This document shows, one piece after another, positions 1 to 12,010 of a DNA stretch of 64,000 nt. The notes under the pieces are model-generated. The model saw nothing but the letters and a program-made list of their open reading frames with translations, was not told the origin of the DNA and made no database searches. The DNA comes from Okapia johnstoni (taxonomy: Eukaryota; Chordata; Mammalia; Artiodactyla; Giraffidae). A program made the translations under genes and the position numbers. Location of the stretch: positions 78,632,501 to 78,696,500 of the forward strand of contig CM044316.1 in NCBI GenBank assembly GCA_024291935.2, written 5' to 3'. The stretch's first letter is position 1. Each line of letters opens with the position of its first letter.

Positions 1-248
1 TCACCTTCCTCTTTTACTCCCATCAAGAAGCATTTTTTTAGTTCCTCTTCACTTTGTTCTATTAGCATGGTATCATCTGCATATCTGAGGTTATTCATAT
101 TTCTCCTGGCAATCTTGATTCCAGCTTGTGATTTATCTAGCCCAGTATTTCACATGATATGTATATATTCTGCGTATAAGTTAAATAAACAAGGTGGGTT
201 AATTCTTAACCCGTCCATTGTTCGATGTAAGGTTCTAAATATTGCTGT
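1..248 (-). mobile_element. BovB LINE fragment (reverse-transcriptase region), continues past left edge
   Basis: Read on the minus strand this is the BovB (RTE-type non-LTR retrotransposon) reverse-transcriptase palm. The catalytic YADD is encoded by complement 72-83, and the neighbouring residues correspond to those of the plus-strand BovB copy at 44.4-45.6 kb. The element runs off the left edge of the window. Its 5' end is truncated near 248, where an older MIR begins. Inserted bases and stops make it non-functional. Confidence 0.85.
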
Positions 249-254
249 GAAAGC

Positions 255-466
255 TATTTGGGTGCTTATTATGTACCGAGTGCTCTAAACATGTTAACGT
301 CACTGATATTCACAATAAGTCTGTGATATAGGTACAGGTGAGCAGCTCAGAGAGGTTATTCTTCAACAGCACGTAGCTAGTAAGTGAAGTTAAGTTCTAA
401 GCCAAGAAGGCCATCTGGTCCTAAAACCTGTGCCTATAACCACTGAACAATGCTGCCTGCATCTGA
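255..466 (-). mobile_element. MIR SINE, antisense
   Basis: The order of blocks matches an antisense MIR: a 'gcttattatgtaccgagtgc' start, a 'tctgtgatataggtac' block, 'ctcagagaggtta', an 'acgtagctagtaagtg' core and a 'taaccactgaacaatgctgcct' end. Divergence is high, as expected for an element shared by all mammals. Confidence 0.75.
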
Positions 467-719
467 GATTGTTTCCATTCTTGTATGCACAAGGCTCATT
501 ACTGCACAAATACTCTTGGCATATACCACTGTCATGGCAGACATCTCAGCAGAGAAAAATGTCCAAATTGAAACAGTAAATGCCCTAGTTCACTAAACCT
601 CCTTCTCCTTTATTCATACTTCATGACTACAAAGTTGAACCGTATTGCAGCCCCAATCAACAGTAATCATATTCAGGAGACTGGCATGGGATTGGGCATC
701 AGATGATTACATGTGTGAT
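467..719. other. Unrecognised unique sequence
   Basis: No repeat family, open frame or RNA gene was recognised between the MIR and the A-rich ancient L1 region. Confidence 0.5.
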
Positions 720-1537
720 GGAAGAGAAGATTGAGCCTTCAAAAAACCTTTCTCCATCATAGCTTAAAGAAAAAATACTTTTTTTAGAGAGTTCAAGGAA
801 GAAACACATGCAATCAAGAGGCCAGAAAAGGAAGACACCAGAAAAAAATTAAAATGCTAAAAATATAAGTAGAATTTGAAGTTAAAACAATTTTGTACAT
901 AAAGACACATTAAAAGATATAGTAGGGGCAATATGGAGAAGACACTGGGAACATGGATCAACTTGAATAAACAGAAAAAATTAAAAAAGGAAAATAAATG
1001 TGTAGTCATAAAGATAAGGGGGATAAATTCTATACATGAAAATATATCATGCATACATATATATATATGTATGTATATAGTTCATACTTCTAAGGAAAAG
1101 AACAAAGTTTCTTAATAAGGCCCTTGAAACAATGAAATAATAAAGATCTGAATTTGTATATTAAAATTATAAATTCTATCATATGGAAAAAAAGTGATAC
1201 AGATCAACCAACATCACAACATATTCTGGAAGAGTTGCTGGACTTTAAAGCATAAAAAATGAATTCTAGGCAGACAATAAAAATAAAATATAAAACCAAT
1301 TAGAGAAAAGAATGAATTGCTGAGGGAAGGAAAAGGTGGTCTTAATTATTTAGTCCTCAACAACAAATAATTAACAAATAATCTCTTAATAATTAAGGCA
1401 ACAGAGAGAAATTGCATAGAGCCCAGGCTATACAATCCCCATTCAAGCATATTCAAGAACTACTTAATCACAAAATCAAACCTGACCAAGATTAGTCAAA
1501 ATAAAGACCAGGAATGAAACTTTCAGAAATATAGTAA
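720..1537 (+). mobile_element. A-rich stretch, possible 5' part of an ancient L1/HAL1-like element
   Basis: The plus strand is strongly A-rich and has short segments that resemble the early coding part of old L1 or HAL1 elements, for example around 1225-1290. No frame is preserved. It leads into clearer L1 ORF2 sequence further right, so the 0.72-6.2 kb block may be one ancient L1 later interrupted by other insertions. A small (AT)n run lies at about 1056-1078. Confidence 0.35.
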
Positions 1538-1788
1538 TGATGATTCCCAAGGGGAAGGGGTGGTGGAGATGCAAGATTTGGAAGTTTGGGATTAGCAGAT
1601 GCAAACTATTACATATAGGACAGATAAACAACGAGGCCCAGGGAACTATATTCAATATCCTGTAATAAACTATAATGGAAAAGAATATGAAAAACAGTAT
1701 ACTGCATAACTGAGTCATTTGGTTGGATAGAAGAAATTAAACATAACATTGTAAATAAACTATTAACTTCAATAAAATGAAAGAAAAA
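1538..1788 (+). mobile_element. L1 3' UTR fragment (artiodactyl type)
   Basis: The typical artiodactyl L1 3' UTR order is present: a 'gtttgggattagcagatgca' block, 'agggaactatattcaatat', 'cctgtaataaactataatgg', 'aacattgtaaataaac' and a terminal 'ttcaataaaatgaaag'. The same blocks recur at the end of the L1 at 22.4-22.6 kb. Only the last ~250 bases are present, a normal 5' truncation. Confidence 0.8.
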
Positions 1789-2448
1789 GGATATAAAAAT
1801 GGTGAGCATTGATTCCATGCACATAACATAAATAATGATAAAGAAATGTGGGTAGTATTATTATTACTTGTCAACTATATAATGATATACATGACAAAAC
1901 AGAAAGAGGATGAGAGAAGAGGAGGTTTGATGAAGTGAGGGCAGAATTATTCCCTCAGGGAGAACTCAATATATATTTTCTAATTTTCTGAACTCAATTT
2001 TACTAATAAAAGTTAATAATAATCATAATATCAACCAAAACCAATATATTATGTACTGGGAGGTGACAGTAACAAAAGTATAAGTGAGTCAACTTTTTTT
2101 ATATATTTATGTAGGGATTCAATTAATTTTCTAAAGTTAATAAATTAAGAAGTATATGTAGTTAAACATACAAGAAAAACTTGAAAGTTAATAAACGTTC
2201 CAAGTCACAAGAAAAAAAACCACATAAACAGAAGCATGATAAAATACAGACTTCATCAAAAGACGGAAAATAAGGAAACATGAAATATACATTAGATATG
2301 ATATTAAGATAAATCATATTTCTCACATCAATGAAGCCAAACAGAATAAAATAATTTATTAAGAATAAAAATTAATCTAATTTGATCAACAAGAAAGCTC
2401 AATCCTATAGAAAACTAAACTTTTACAATAAAATGGCTCTAAAGTAGT
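1789..2448 (+). mobile_element. AT-rich sequence, possibly more of the ancient L1
   Basis: A-rich plus strand between two younger insertions. Its composition resembles decayed L1 coding sequence but motifs are too weak to place it on the element. No open frame of note. Confidence 0.25.
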
Positions 2449-2664
2449 AAGGGCTCTGGTGGCTCAGACAATAAAGAATCTGCCTTATATTGCAGGAGAC
2501 GCAAGTTCAATCCCTGGGTTGGGAAGATCCCTTGGAGAAAGGAAAGGCTACCCACTCCAGTATTCTTGCCTGGAGAATTCCATGGACAGATGAACCTGGC
2601 AGGGTACAATCCACAGGGTTGCAAACAATTGAACACAACTGAGCGACTAAAACTTTCATTTTCA
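2449..2664 (+). mobile_element. Bov-tA SINE
   Basis: A tRNA-derived head ('ggctctggtggctcagacaa', degenerate B box 'agttcaatccc') is followed by the BovB-derived tail with the 'ccagtattcttgcctggaga' block and an end near 'gagcgactaaaactttcatt'. Flanks 2441-2450 and 2664-2673 match at 8 of 10 positions, a likely target-site duplication. Confidence 0.9.
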
Positions 2665-3239
2665 AAGTAATACAAGAAACAGATAGGAAAAGGCACATTG
2701 GAAAAATGCTAAGAAAAAGAAGGTAAAATATGTTATTAATAGTAGCATTGAAGAGGAGGAAAAAGAACACTAAAGGAGTTCAAACAGGGGGTTTAATGAA
2801 AATAGAAGATACATAAGAGCAGCACAGCATCTTGAACACATTTTTGAGGTCATTTGGTCAAAGAGACCAAATGAATGTGTATAGATATTCCTAATAAAAA
2901 ATATTTTTATGAGTAAAACAGCATAGAGTTTAGGTTATAAAGCAAACCTGAAGTGATTTTTTAAACAAAGAGATTAGAGAAATTCTCTGCTTATAACACA
3001 CTACAATTATGATAACAAAAAGGGAAAAAACAATATACCAAGTCTTTAAAGATTCAGAAGTTCTATATTTAGCAATTCGTGAGTTTAAAAAAAGTATAGA
3101 ATACCAAGGAAAAAACATTCAAGTCATTATATATCAGAACCTATGAAAACTGACTAAGATTGTAATCAAAAGGAAACTAACAGGTTTTAATAATCACCTT
3201 TCTTAACTACCAAGGATAAAATAATTTAATAAAATATTC
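2665..3239 (+). mobile_element. A-rich sequence, possible ancient L1 ORF2 (upstream part)
   Basis: The stretch runs into recognisable L1 ORF2 sequence at about 3240. Its own similarity is marginal, and the boundary between L1 and unique DNA cannot be fixed by eye. Confidence 0.3.
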
Positions 3240-6210
3240 TATTGAGGAAATTTTAAAAGTAATAAAACAAGAAACTAAGAAAGGTAAAAGGAAGGAATTA
3301 CTAGTGATAAATGCAAAATTAATAAATTAGAAAATAGAGAAAGTATAAAAAAGCAAACTCATTAATTGATGTATTCATATAAATATGTATTATTAAGAAC
3401 TTAATATATATTAGGCATGCATGCACATATTAATAAATATGCATATATATACAATATTGAATAATAATATTCACAAAAAAGCACATGTAATAAAAAAGAA
3501 AAATTCAATGTGTTAGTAACCATAATTATATATCTATACTATGTTTTATACACACCATTATATATGACTATATACATGTATAAGTCTAAGAATATGTATG
3601 TGTGTCCCTGCATGTGTATGTATGTGTGTATGTATAAACTCATCTTGGAAAAATAAGATAAGGAGAAAGCACATACAATAAATAAAATAAGAAAAATTAG
3701 AATTTGTTAAAATACAAATGAAGAGAAAATGAAAATAATTATGAGAAAATACTTGTCACACACTAAAGATAAACTTAAGTGTGTGAAAAGGATGAATGCT
3801 TTATTATAATAGCAGTAGAAACAAAATTGTTCCTAAAGACAGCAAAAGCCAAATTAGGTAAAGGCAGATATTCCAATTTTCTTAGGGGAAAAATTAGGAC
3901 AAATATTTATTCATCCCTAACTGTAAACAAGCCAATCCTTTACTAAAGAGTTTCAGTGATGAATTCTAAACATCCCCTGAAAAACAGAAAAATTATACAG
4001 TTATTTTAAATATTCTAGAAAGCACAAAAACATAGCTTCCAAGTTTATCTTTTATGAAGCCAACATAAAATTAATTTTCTAAATCTGGAAAAACATCTTT
4101 CCAGATTTAAAAAGGTGGAAAAAACTACAACCGATACTACTTTTGTATATAAAACAAAACAAAAATTCTCAGACTATTAAAAGGATAGAACAAGATTAAT
4201 AAGTTTTATTAAAGGAATATAAATATCCTTATATAAAATATATACAAGGAAATGTTATAAAACTTCCTTATATAAAATCTATCAATGTATAGTAAGATAT
4301 TAAAAATAAGAAAATAAAAGCAAATGATTATCTTTGTACACAGGAAAAAGTCATTTGATAAACAGATAGAATTTTGGTTTTCAATAAAATTGTATAAAAT
4401 AACTGGTATTTTGTATAAGTTAATCTGTTTGATATATATGTCTGAAAGCAAAACCCATAAACATGGTGAAATATTAAAAGTATCCTCATTAAATTCAGTA
4501 ACAATAAAACAGGATACTTACTAATATCACTACTATTTAAATACTTAATATTACCCTAGTAGTATCAGATGATATAGACCTTAAAAACTTTTTAGAAACT
4601 TAAACTGGTTTTAAATTAAAAAGATGTAAATACTGGAAAGGATAAAGCAACATTTTTTTCAGATGATTATACAACTAGAAAACGTAAAACAAATAAAATT
4701 AAAAGCAATAGAAATATTAACTCAGGGAGCCAAATCCAAATAAATAAATACATGAAAATGAATTGTTTTCCTAGAAACAAACATATCCAGCTATTTAAAA
4801 AAAGAGAGAAATAAGAATCTCATCTTTAAAATAAGAATAAATATCTAGGTATGAAGTTAATCACATAATGTGAAAAATCTGTAAGGAAAAAATATTTTAA
4901 TTCTACTAAAGGATATGTATTTCTAAAAGGCTTCAAAAGGAAAAATGACAAAAATTATTCCTGCACAGATTTAATACTGTAAAATTGTAAGTTCAAACTA
5001 AATTAATCTACAGATTTCACAGGATCCAAATAAAATACCAACAGCCTTATTTTTGGAAATTGAGCTAGCTGATTCTAAATTTCTTATGTAAAAATAAACA
5101 TGAAAAAATTGGCAGCCAGTTTCTGAAAAAAATAAGATGCAGGGAAGGAGAATACCTTCATAAGATAGTAAAATATATTTTAATACAACTAAGTATTTGG
5201 TGCTGGTGTCTAAATAGGAAGATTAAGCAATTAAATGGAAGAAACAGTCAAGAAAGAAACAGAAATACAAGTGAGAATTTACTGTATGATAAAGTTAGCA
5301 TTTCAAATCAATGAAAAACAAATAACTTTCTGAATAAACATGTTGGGACAGCTAGCTAGCCATAAAGAAATTATTATCGCCTTAAGAGTAGACCCCAGTA
5401 AATTCCAGACGTATCAAAGATTTAAATGTAAAAATAAAACTTTAAAAGTACTAAAAAATTACATTAAAAATAGTTTTGACATGGAAATACTCTTTCTGAA
5501 TAAGAGTAACCATCTAAAGCAACATTAGGAAATATCAATAAATTTGACTACATAAAAATTTATATATTCTATGTCCCAAGCCCCATAATATGAAGAATTA
5601 AAGAAAATATTTTATAGTTTTTTAAAGAAGATAATTTTGTACTTATAATAAACATATATATTTTTTTATACATTCTAACTGATGTAGAAAATAGTCACAC
5701 ATTGAAAGAAAATTTAGTCAGACATTTAATTATAAATTTATCTAAGCTGTGACTCAGTAATGCAGCTTAAAGCACTCATCCAGCATTTATATATACATCT
5801 ATAAACAAATAAAAACAATGATGTTCATTGCAGCATACTTAGAAAGAACAAAAATCTGTAAAAATCTCTAAATGTCAAGCAGTCATAAATGGGTTAAATC
5901 AATTTCAGTCTACACATAAATGAATGACTCTGCAGCTATGAAAAGCAAGGAAAGCTATAGAGCTGATAATGAAAATATCACCAAAATATGTTTTAAAAAA
6001 GATAAATATTTTATGTCTGCATGTATTTGAAAATTGTTTAAAATACAAAAGACTCTATTCTGAAAATCGGGACTGCAGAACAAGGATGGAAGGAAGAGTG
6101 CTTTTCATATTATAACTTCTTTACTGTTTGGAATTTTTTTGCATATATATGTATTTATATGTGTGTATTACTTTTTAAATTTAAAATATTAAAAAAATTA
6201 AACCTGGAAG
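3240..6210 (+). mobile_element. Ancient L1M-type LINE: decayed ORF2 and 3' end
   Basis: Blocks in the right order for L1 ORF2 and its 3' end are: 'aattaataaattagaaaata' (3318 on), a block like the ORF2 'gatgaattctaaacat' segment (about 3957), a degenerate palm region (about 4660-4740), 'aataccaacagccttatttt' (about 5033), 'gatttaaatgtaaaaataaa' (about 5420), and a 3' end like L1ME/HAL1 (5750-6200). There are many stops and frameshifts. This old element accounts for the AT-rich composition here. Confidence 0.6.
3594..3636. repeat. Imperfect (TATG)n/(TG)n microsatellite
   Basis: Alternating tatg and tgtg steps with interruptions, lying inside the ancient L1. Confidence 0.7.
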
Positions 6211-6527
6211 TTAAAGTAAGCATTACTTAGATTATTTATAAACTTGATATTTTCATGATTTGACAGTGACAGATAAATTTTACAAAAGTTTTAAAAGTCT
6301 GATAACAACATTTCATGTCATAATTGTCACCTTACTATTTGTGCCCTTAAGGCAAAAATAATTCTGAGGGTCAAGGGAAGGTAAAGAGATATTCAGTGGT
6401 CAATGTAATCTTTTTAAATTTTAATCATGCAACTACAGAACGATTCCTACACATAAATGAGGCTGCAAGAATTTAATAGCATGCATGTAATTTAGAGAAA
6501 ACAGTAGAGCAATTAAATTCAGACAAT
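6211..6527. other. Unrecognised unique sequence
   Basis: No gene, repeat family or simple repeat recognised. Confidence 0.5.
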
Positions 6528-6685
6528 CTTGTTTTGAAGCTGCTGTACCACTTATTTGAGCAAGTTATTCAATCTTCAAAAGTCTCAACTAAGCAACAAA
6601 ATAGAGATATGGGTAACAACTTCATCATGTAGCTGAGAGGATTAAATTATGACATACTAAATAAAGAGTAAAGATGCCCAGATTT
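6528..6685 (+). mobile_element. MIR-like SINE remnant
   Basis: A 'gagcaagttattcaatctt' block followed by an 'aatagagatatgggtaacaa' segment and 'gctgagaggattaaatta' reproduce the central and 3' order of MIR, with heavy divergence. Confidence 0.5.
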
Positions 6686-8580
6686 TAGTGTGATGGGATA
6701 GTTATAAAAAGAGATTATCTTTGTGGTATTGTCTACAACAGCATCTTCAGACCAGAAAATGGTTAGAGGTCTCAACAGATCCAAAGTAAATACCAAAAAG
6801 CTATAAAAACAAGAGAATGAAAACCACATGCAACTTAGTAGAATCTCAGTACACTAAGAAACTCCTGAACTGCGAAAAGCTCACAGAGGCATGTGGGTTC
6901 TATTCAGCTGGATGCATTTTGAATGCTTTTTAAATACTCTTTAATTTGTTGTTCTTTTTAATGACCTGATTGAGAATTTTCAGGGTCTGCTAAAGGAGCG
7001 TTTTATTTGTTTCTTCGCACTCTCTCTTTTCTTCCCATTTCCTTCTCTCTCTGTTTTCTGCCTCTTCTTCTATTACATAAATAGATAGGCCCATACCATA
7101 TGTGTAATTTGCTTCAATTTCACTCTTCATCCCCTCACAGAAAGCTGTTTTAAATGGACTGGACCAACAGAACTAGAGGTGCTAGCTAGATCAAACAGTT
7201 AATTCTGAAAATTTTGAAGGCTTTCTGTAACATTTATGTTGGCTTTTTCATTTAGTTTCTAGGAAAATTTTATCACTGTGACAGTTAATTCAAATCCCAG
7301 CAAGACCTGGTAAGCAAATAACTTGCCAAGCTTTAACTCCAAGTACTCCTTAGCCTTTACCAAAAGAAGGACCAATTTGAGGTGTATTTCTATAATGGAT
7401 GAGCCTTCTGTCTGAGTATTCCATTACCTCATTCATTTTAAAGTCAATTTAGAACTCATGGACAGTGCCAAATTTACAGCCCTGAGTCCAGACTCCCATT
7501 TTTAGCCTACAGAGAAGGCACTGCATAAGTTGTCTTGCTGCAAGTCTTCTGAGCTAGCCCCATTCCACCACAACATTATCCCTGAGGGGACAAGGGTTTC
7601 AGACTCTTGGTCTATTCAATAACATGAGTACCATTAAAGATCAGCAAATCCAGCTGCAATCTTGACTCCGCAACTGATACCCATTATTGTATCACTAACA
7701 AATGGGTTGGCAAAGGCAACCAAGCTCTAAAATACCCAAGACTCAAGCCACTGAATACCTTTGCATTTACTCTATCACAAATTAGTAATAAGGAAGTTCA
7801 TAAAATATTTAATTTTTCTAGATGTTCTTAAGAACTATTTCCTGAGAGACTTGGACCCCTAAATGGGCAGAATCTAGGTTCAAGGAATGATAGATTAGAT
7901 CATCTTCTCTAAGAAGAAATGATGTCATGGCTGTTCAGGGAGTTAAGCCTATTTGTGTGCATACCCTGTCTATAATTAGCACGTTCTGAGGGATGGGCTG
8001 AGGCGTTGCTGGGGTAGGATTACCTGGCTATTTCACAGTATCGCTGCTATTGTGGGGCTGCTTACATCATTCTGTCAAATGTCCTCGTGCGTGAGGGAAC
8101 GGAGAGCTTTGGCCCTCTCGGACAGCTTGCGTTTTGTTACACAAGTCCTAACCTTTGCCGTCTATGTTTTCTTTTTCCCGTTATAGTCTCCTCGTCCTGA
8201 AAACATTCCCGAGTCTCCTCAAGGGGTTCAGTGGGAACTCTGCAGGGACCTCAGGGGGGGTGGTATCTGGGCTTGCTGCACTTTTGTGATCAGAGCTGAA
8301 GTCACGTTCAAGGGAAAGTCCAAAATAGGGAAAGACATCTATTTTCACGTATAGGGGCAAGCAATGGAAAACTAGGTCAAGGGATCTGAGATTTGAGAGG
8401 GTAGTAAAATCCAAGAGTCTAAGAAGAAAACTTTGAAAATGTGAAGGGTATCCAAGGCTCATTTTTAACAAGACAGGACACAGCAGAGTTGAAAGGGGTA
8501 GCAGTCTTCTTGCAAGTACAGAGTCAGGACAACCAAGTATGCCTTCTGTACCTTCTCTACTACCCGTGCTGTTTCCATCC
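6686..8580. other. Low-repeat sequence with a locally GC-richer block
   Basis: No repeat recognised. About 7980-8290 is richer in G+C and CpG than its surroundings. A 134-codon open frame runs on the complement of 8181-8585 but has no recognisable domain, signal peptide or homology. I treat it as chance. Confidence 0.5.
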
Positions 8581-8640
8581 TTCACAGATATCCTTCAGAC
8601 ATCATCCATCTTCACAGATATCCTTCAAACATCATCCAAG
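8581..8640. repeat. Tandem duplication of a 30-base unit (two copies)
   Basis: 8581-8610 and 8611-8640 are direct repeats that both begin with 'ttcacagatatccttc'. They match at 27 of 30 positions. Confidence 0.95.
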
Positions 8641-9595
8641 ACTTCTGGAACTCTCCTTCCTGACTCTCAGGAGAATGAATCATTCCCTCTTCTGAGCTCT
8701 CTCAAGACTTGCTCAAATTGCCTACTTCGGAACTTATCATTTTAATATAGTTAGATATAGATTTATCTTCTTGGGTCGAGACTAGGTAAGATATTTCAGT
8801 CTTCTTTATATTCCTAAAACCTAACCAATTCATAAGGTAGATGCATAATTTAGATTAGATGAATTGAATTCAAATGTTGCTTGCATCCCCATGAGATCAG
8901 GTTATGCATATAAAAAGCCATAGGAACTTCAATGAACCAGAGTTGACTTCCTACTTGATTTATAATTCCACTATCACCATAAAAGATGTTTTAGCATGCC
9001 CTTGTATTAGATGAGAAATTTGTAAAGAAATTGGATACAAAAAATAAAACTATACAAAAACATTATTGGAATTATTCTGGATTTATGAATCAAGGGAGGC
9101 ACGTTTCAAAGAGAAGATAAATTTACTTTCGGCAGCAGACTCAGGGAAGAGCTAGTAGGATGATGAGGGAAGAAATAATTCCATTGAGCCACCCAGCTCA
9201 GAAGAATAGTGAATATCTACGATAATTGTGATACCAATAACTTTTTCAAAAGTAAAAAATGGTATTTATAGATTTTCAGAGCTTTCACAGTTGCAGTGCC
9301 CTGTCATGTTCTGGAAGGGGTTCTTATTCGAAAGAGCACAAGAATATTAGATGCTCAAAATGTGACTCTGGGCACTGGAGAAGCCTCTCCACTTGTGATT
9401 GATTTGCATTTCTGCCTATGTCTGAATTCATATTCCATAAGCACAGATGGAGGTGTGATAGATTTTTTTTTGAGCACATCTATTTATTCAGATACCGGAT
9501 TCAGTCTCTGAGTAGAGAGATGGTAAAGGCTGCTGTGAGCAGATGGCACATAGGCACTATGACTTTAGAAACATTCTTTCAAGATAAGTGGCACA
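8641..9595. other. Unrecognised unique sequence
   Basis: No repeat family recognised. Short open frames overlap here in two phases with no coding signature. Confidence 0.5.
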
Positions 9596-9611
9596 GTAAT
9601 AATAATAATAC
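9596..9611. repeat. (AAT)n microsatellite
   Basis: About five trinucleotide units directly next to a MIR relic. Confidence 0.85.
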
Positions 9612-9740
9612 TTAGCACATATATTGCACCTTTGGTCTGCCAACATTAACTAATTAATCTTCAGTAGACCCCTGTGAGATAAGTAAGTACTTATAATTAT
9701 CTCTATTATGCAGTCAAGTCAACTAAGAATGCGTCTGCAC
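9612..9740 (-). mobile_element. MIR SINE remnant, antisense
   Basis: A 'cttagcacatatattgcacc' block, then 'cctgtgagataagtaagtac' and an 'attatctctattatgcagt' segment follow the order seen in antisense MIR. The 5' domain is not clear. Confidence 0.6.
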
Positions 9741-10394
9741 ATACTGTGGAAGAATTGGCCCAAGTTAAAGACCGGGTGGATCCAATTTGCATGGCTCTTT
9801 AAGATTTCTGCTCTCGTAGCAGAGACTAGTATTTCTAGACACCCTGCTGTTTGAGGCCCCAAGTAGATTTGAAGCAGGATATCAACTGCAAGATATATTT
9901 CATTCAGAAGGTTTCTGCAGCAGGGACCCAAAATAGGCCTGAGAAAAGTTGAGTCATTTTTCCAAAGCTCTAGAGGCCATGGCTGGCCAGAAGCAGGTGT
10001 GGAATTACAGAGTCGCTGCCTACTTTTCTTCTTTAAAGCAGGCAATTTGACTACCCATATCATTCAAAGATATTCTTTAAATTATTGAACAAAATATAGA
10101 GTCAGAGAACTCTGATGTTTTCTCTTAGTAACTACTGTATCGGAGGTTTTTCCACAAGCAGGTTGAATGTACCAGCGGCTTTGACTAGGTATTAATAACC
10201 CACATGAAGGGCTGGTGAGGTTCTTGTGACACTGAATTTCTTAGATTTGAGGTTCTGATGCTGCTGACATGAAAGAGCAAAAGTGTCTGTCCTGAGGGTC
10301 TCAAATTTGGGATTATTGAAATATATCATGAATCAAGAGGTCCCAGTCTTAATTTGAAATGTATAGTAAAAACCTTTGCAAAAGTGGCAGTATT
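9741..10394. other. Unrecognised unique sequence
   Basis: No repeat family recognised. A 114-codon frame on the complement of 9719-10063 lacks any recognisable feature and overlaps the MIR relic. Confidence 0.5.
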
Positions 10395-10495
10395 AATGGC
10401 GCACATACAAACTTATCGTAAGGATTTAAGGAGAAAATATATGGGAAGTGTCTCTCAGTACCCAGCACGTGATAGATAAACAAGCAATAGTTTAA
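10395..10495 (+). mobile_element. MIR SINE 3' segment
   Basis: 'cgtaaggatttaaggagaaa' followed by a 'cagtacccagcacgtgatag' block matches the 3' half of MIR. Confidence 0.45.
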
Positions 10496-10504
10496 TCCTT
10501 AAAC

Positions 10505-10600
10505 TACTGCTTATTAGCAGCATGACCCTGGGCAAGTTACAACCTTCGTGACTCATTTTGCTCATCTACTAAATGCGGCTAATCCCACCAAGTACAAAAA
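10505..10600 (+). mobile_element. MIR SINE 5'/core segment
   Basis: 'gaccctgggcaagttacaac', 'actcattttgctcatctact' and an 'aaatgcggctaatcccacc' block give the MIR core order. It lies just after a MIR 3' segment, so these are two separate insertions or a rearranged one. Confidence 0.6.
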
Positions 10601-11034
10601 ACTTAAAGACCCTAAAACTATTTTGAGTTCTCTCAATGGGGTCCAGGAGTCTTCACGACCTCACAATTTCACATTTTAAAACACTCTTGTGTTTTCTATT
10701 ATAATATTTATTACACCCTTCTTTGCATCTGAAGGAACAACCGTTTACTTATAAACCTTGGGAGTTCATCCCCTTTGAGTTAATATTTTCCTCTTGTCCA
10801 TTTTAAACCTGCTCTTCTTTTATGCAAGGGGCTTCACATTCAAATGTCTTGAAAGCAATACGATGTGGGATTGTTAAACATATATTAATAATGATAGCCA
10901 GTGATGCTGACTAGAGGCAAATTAGCAATTGCATGCCCTAACTGTAGATACACAAATTGGCCAAAGTCATTTTTAGCAAATACTACAACCAGGGGACAAG
11001 ATGTATTTCTTGTGCCATGAAAGATATTTCATTC
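10601..11034. other. Unrecognised unique sequence
   Basis: No gene, repeat family or simple repeat recognised. Confidence 0.5.
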
Positions 11035-11215
11035 CCTGCTGATCATGCTCTTCTTTTCCCTTGGATTAGAATATTCTCTCCCTTCTTCTCAGATATCAAG
11101 ATCCTTCCCACCTTTAAAAGTTCAGATTATATCCGAGCCCTCCCACAAAGTTGTTCTTGACCTTCACAGTTCATGATGATCTCTTTTACTCAGAATTCAA
11201 AAGTTTTATCTACTA
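11035..11215 (+). mobile_element. L2 LINE 3'-region remnant
   Basis: Pyrimidine-rich blocks such as 'tgatcatgctcttcttttcc' and a 'cccacctttaaaagttcaga' block followed by 'gagccctcccacaaagttgt' resemble the coding 3' part of L2. No frame survives. Confidence 0.45.
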
Positions 11216-11534
11216 AATTCTGAGTCTGACATGCAGAATTTTGCATTAATGACTCACAATTCAGTTTGACATTAAAGAATGGTATAGGTAGCTATTTTTC
11301 AACCTATCATACACCTTGGCATTGCTATCTTTTTAGGCTATGTGTACCTATGAGTAAAGGGTGCTACATAAATTAAATGAGCAAAAACACATTAAACTGA
11401 GAACTATGGTGGGCCACACAAACGAAAAAAAGAAAAAAAACAATAAATATCACCTAGTATAATTATTTTATCATTAATATCTTGATCTTCAACTAGATTT
11501 TTTTCCTGGCACAGAAAAATAAGCATAAAGATAT
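11216..11534. other. Unrecognised unique sequence
   Basis: No gene or repeat family recognised. A short A-rich run lies at 11424-11440. Confidence 0.5.
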
Positions 11535-11770
11535 CTTACATTGTTTATAACAACTTACAATTTACCAAGCAGTTGGTCAACCATTTAGTCCTTAGAAAAT
11601 AATTAGAGGTAAGTAGTATTAGCCATGTCTGATAGAGAAAGAAGTTAAGGTTCAGGAAAAGGTTAGCAAATTAAACAAGGAAACTCAGCTAGAATGATAA
11701 TAAACAGGATATTCAGGGCTCCTGAGTCCAAGGCAAGCCCAGGGAAAGAATTCATCAATGATGGCAAAGG
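11535..11770 (-). mobile_element. MIR-like remnant, antisense
   Basis: 'acaatttaccaagcagttgg', 'agaggtaagtagtattagcc' and 'gttaaggttcaggaaaaggt' follow antisense MIR order at low identity. Confidence 0.45.
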
Positions 11771-11813
11771 TGCTGATTCATCAGCCCTCCTTAATACAAT
11801 CCCTAACCCAATC

Positions 11814-11827
11814 TTTTTTTTTTTTTT
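11814..11827. repeat. Poly-T run
   Basis: Uninterrupted homopolymer of about 14 bases. No retroposon body is attached to it. Confidence 0.9.
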
Positions 11828-11889
11828 CCTTTCTGAGTCACGTGAGTTTAACAATATCTGAACCAGTCTCTAAATTATTTACAGGTTAT

Positions 11890-12010
11890 GTGTCTTCTAT
11901 GTAGATTATAAGTTTCATGAGGGAAGATGTTACACTAGGTATTTTCACCTCACCCCTAACCACTTGTTATAACTATGCCCTTTGCAGGTTCAGTACATAT
12001 TTTTAAAGCT
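11890..12010 (+). mobile_element. Possible L2 3'-end remnant
   Basis: A 'gattataagtttcatgaggg' block, a short C-rich spacer and a 'ggttcagtacatatttttaa' ending fit the diagnostic 3' end of L2. The match is weak. Confidence 0.4.

Noticed and set aside
8181..8585. 134-codon minus-strand frame as a gene
   Set aside because: No recognisable family, and no promoter or splice evidence.
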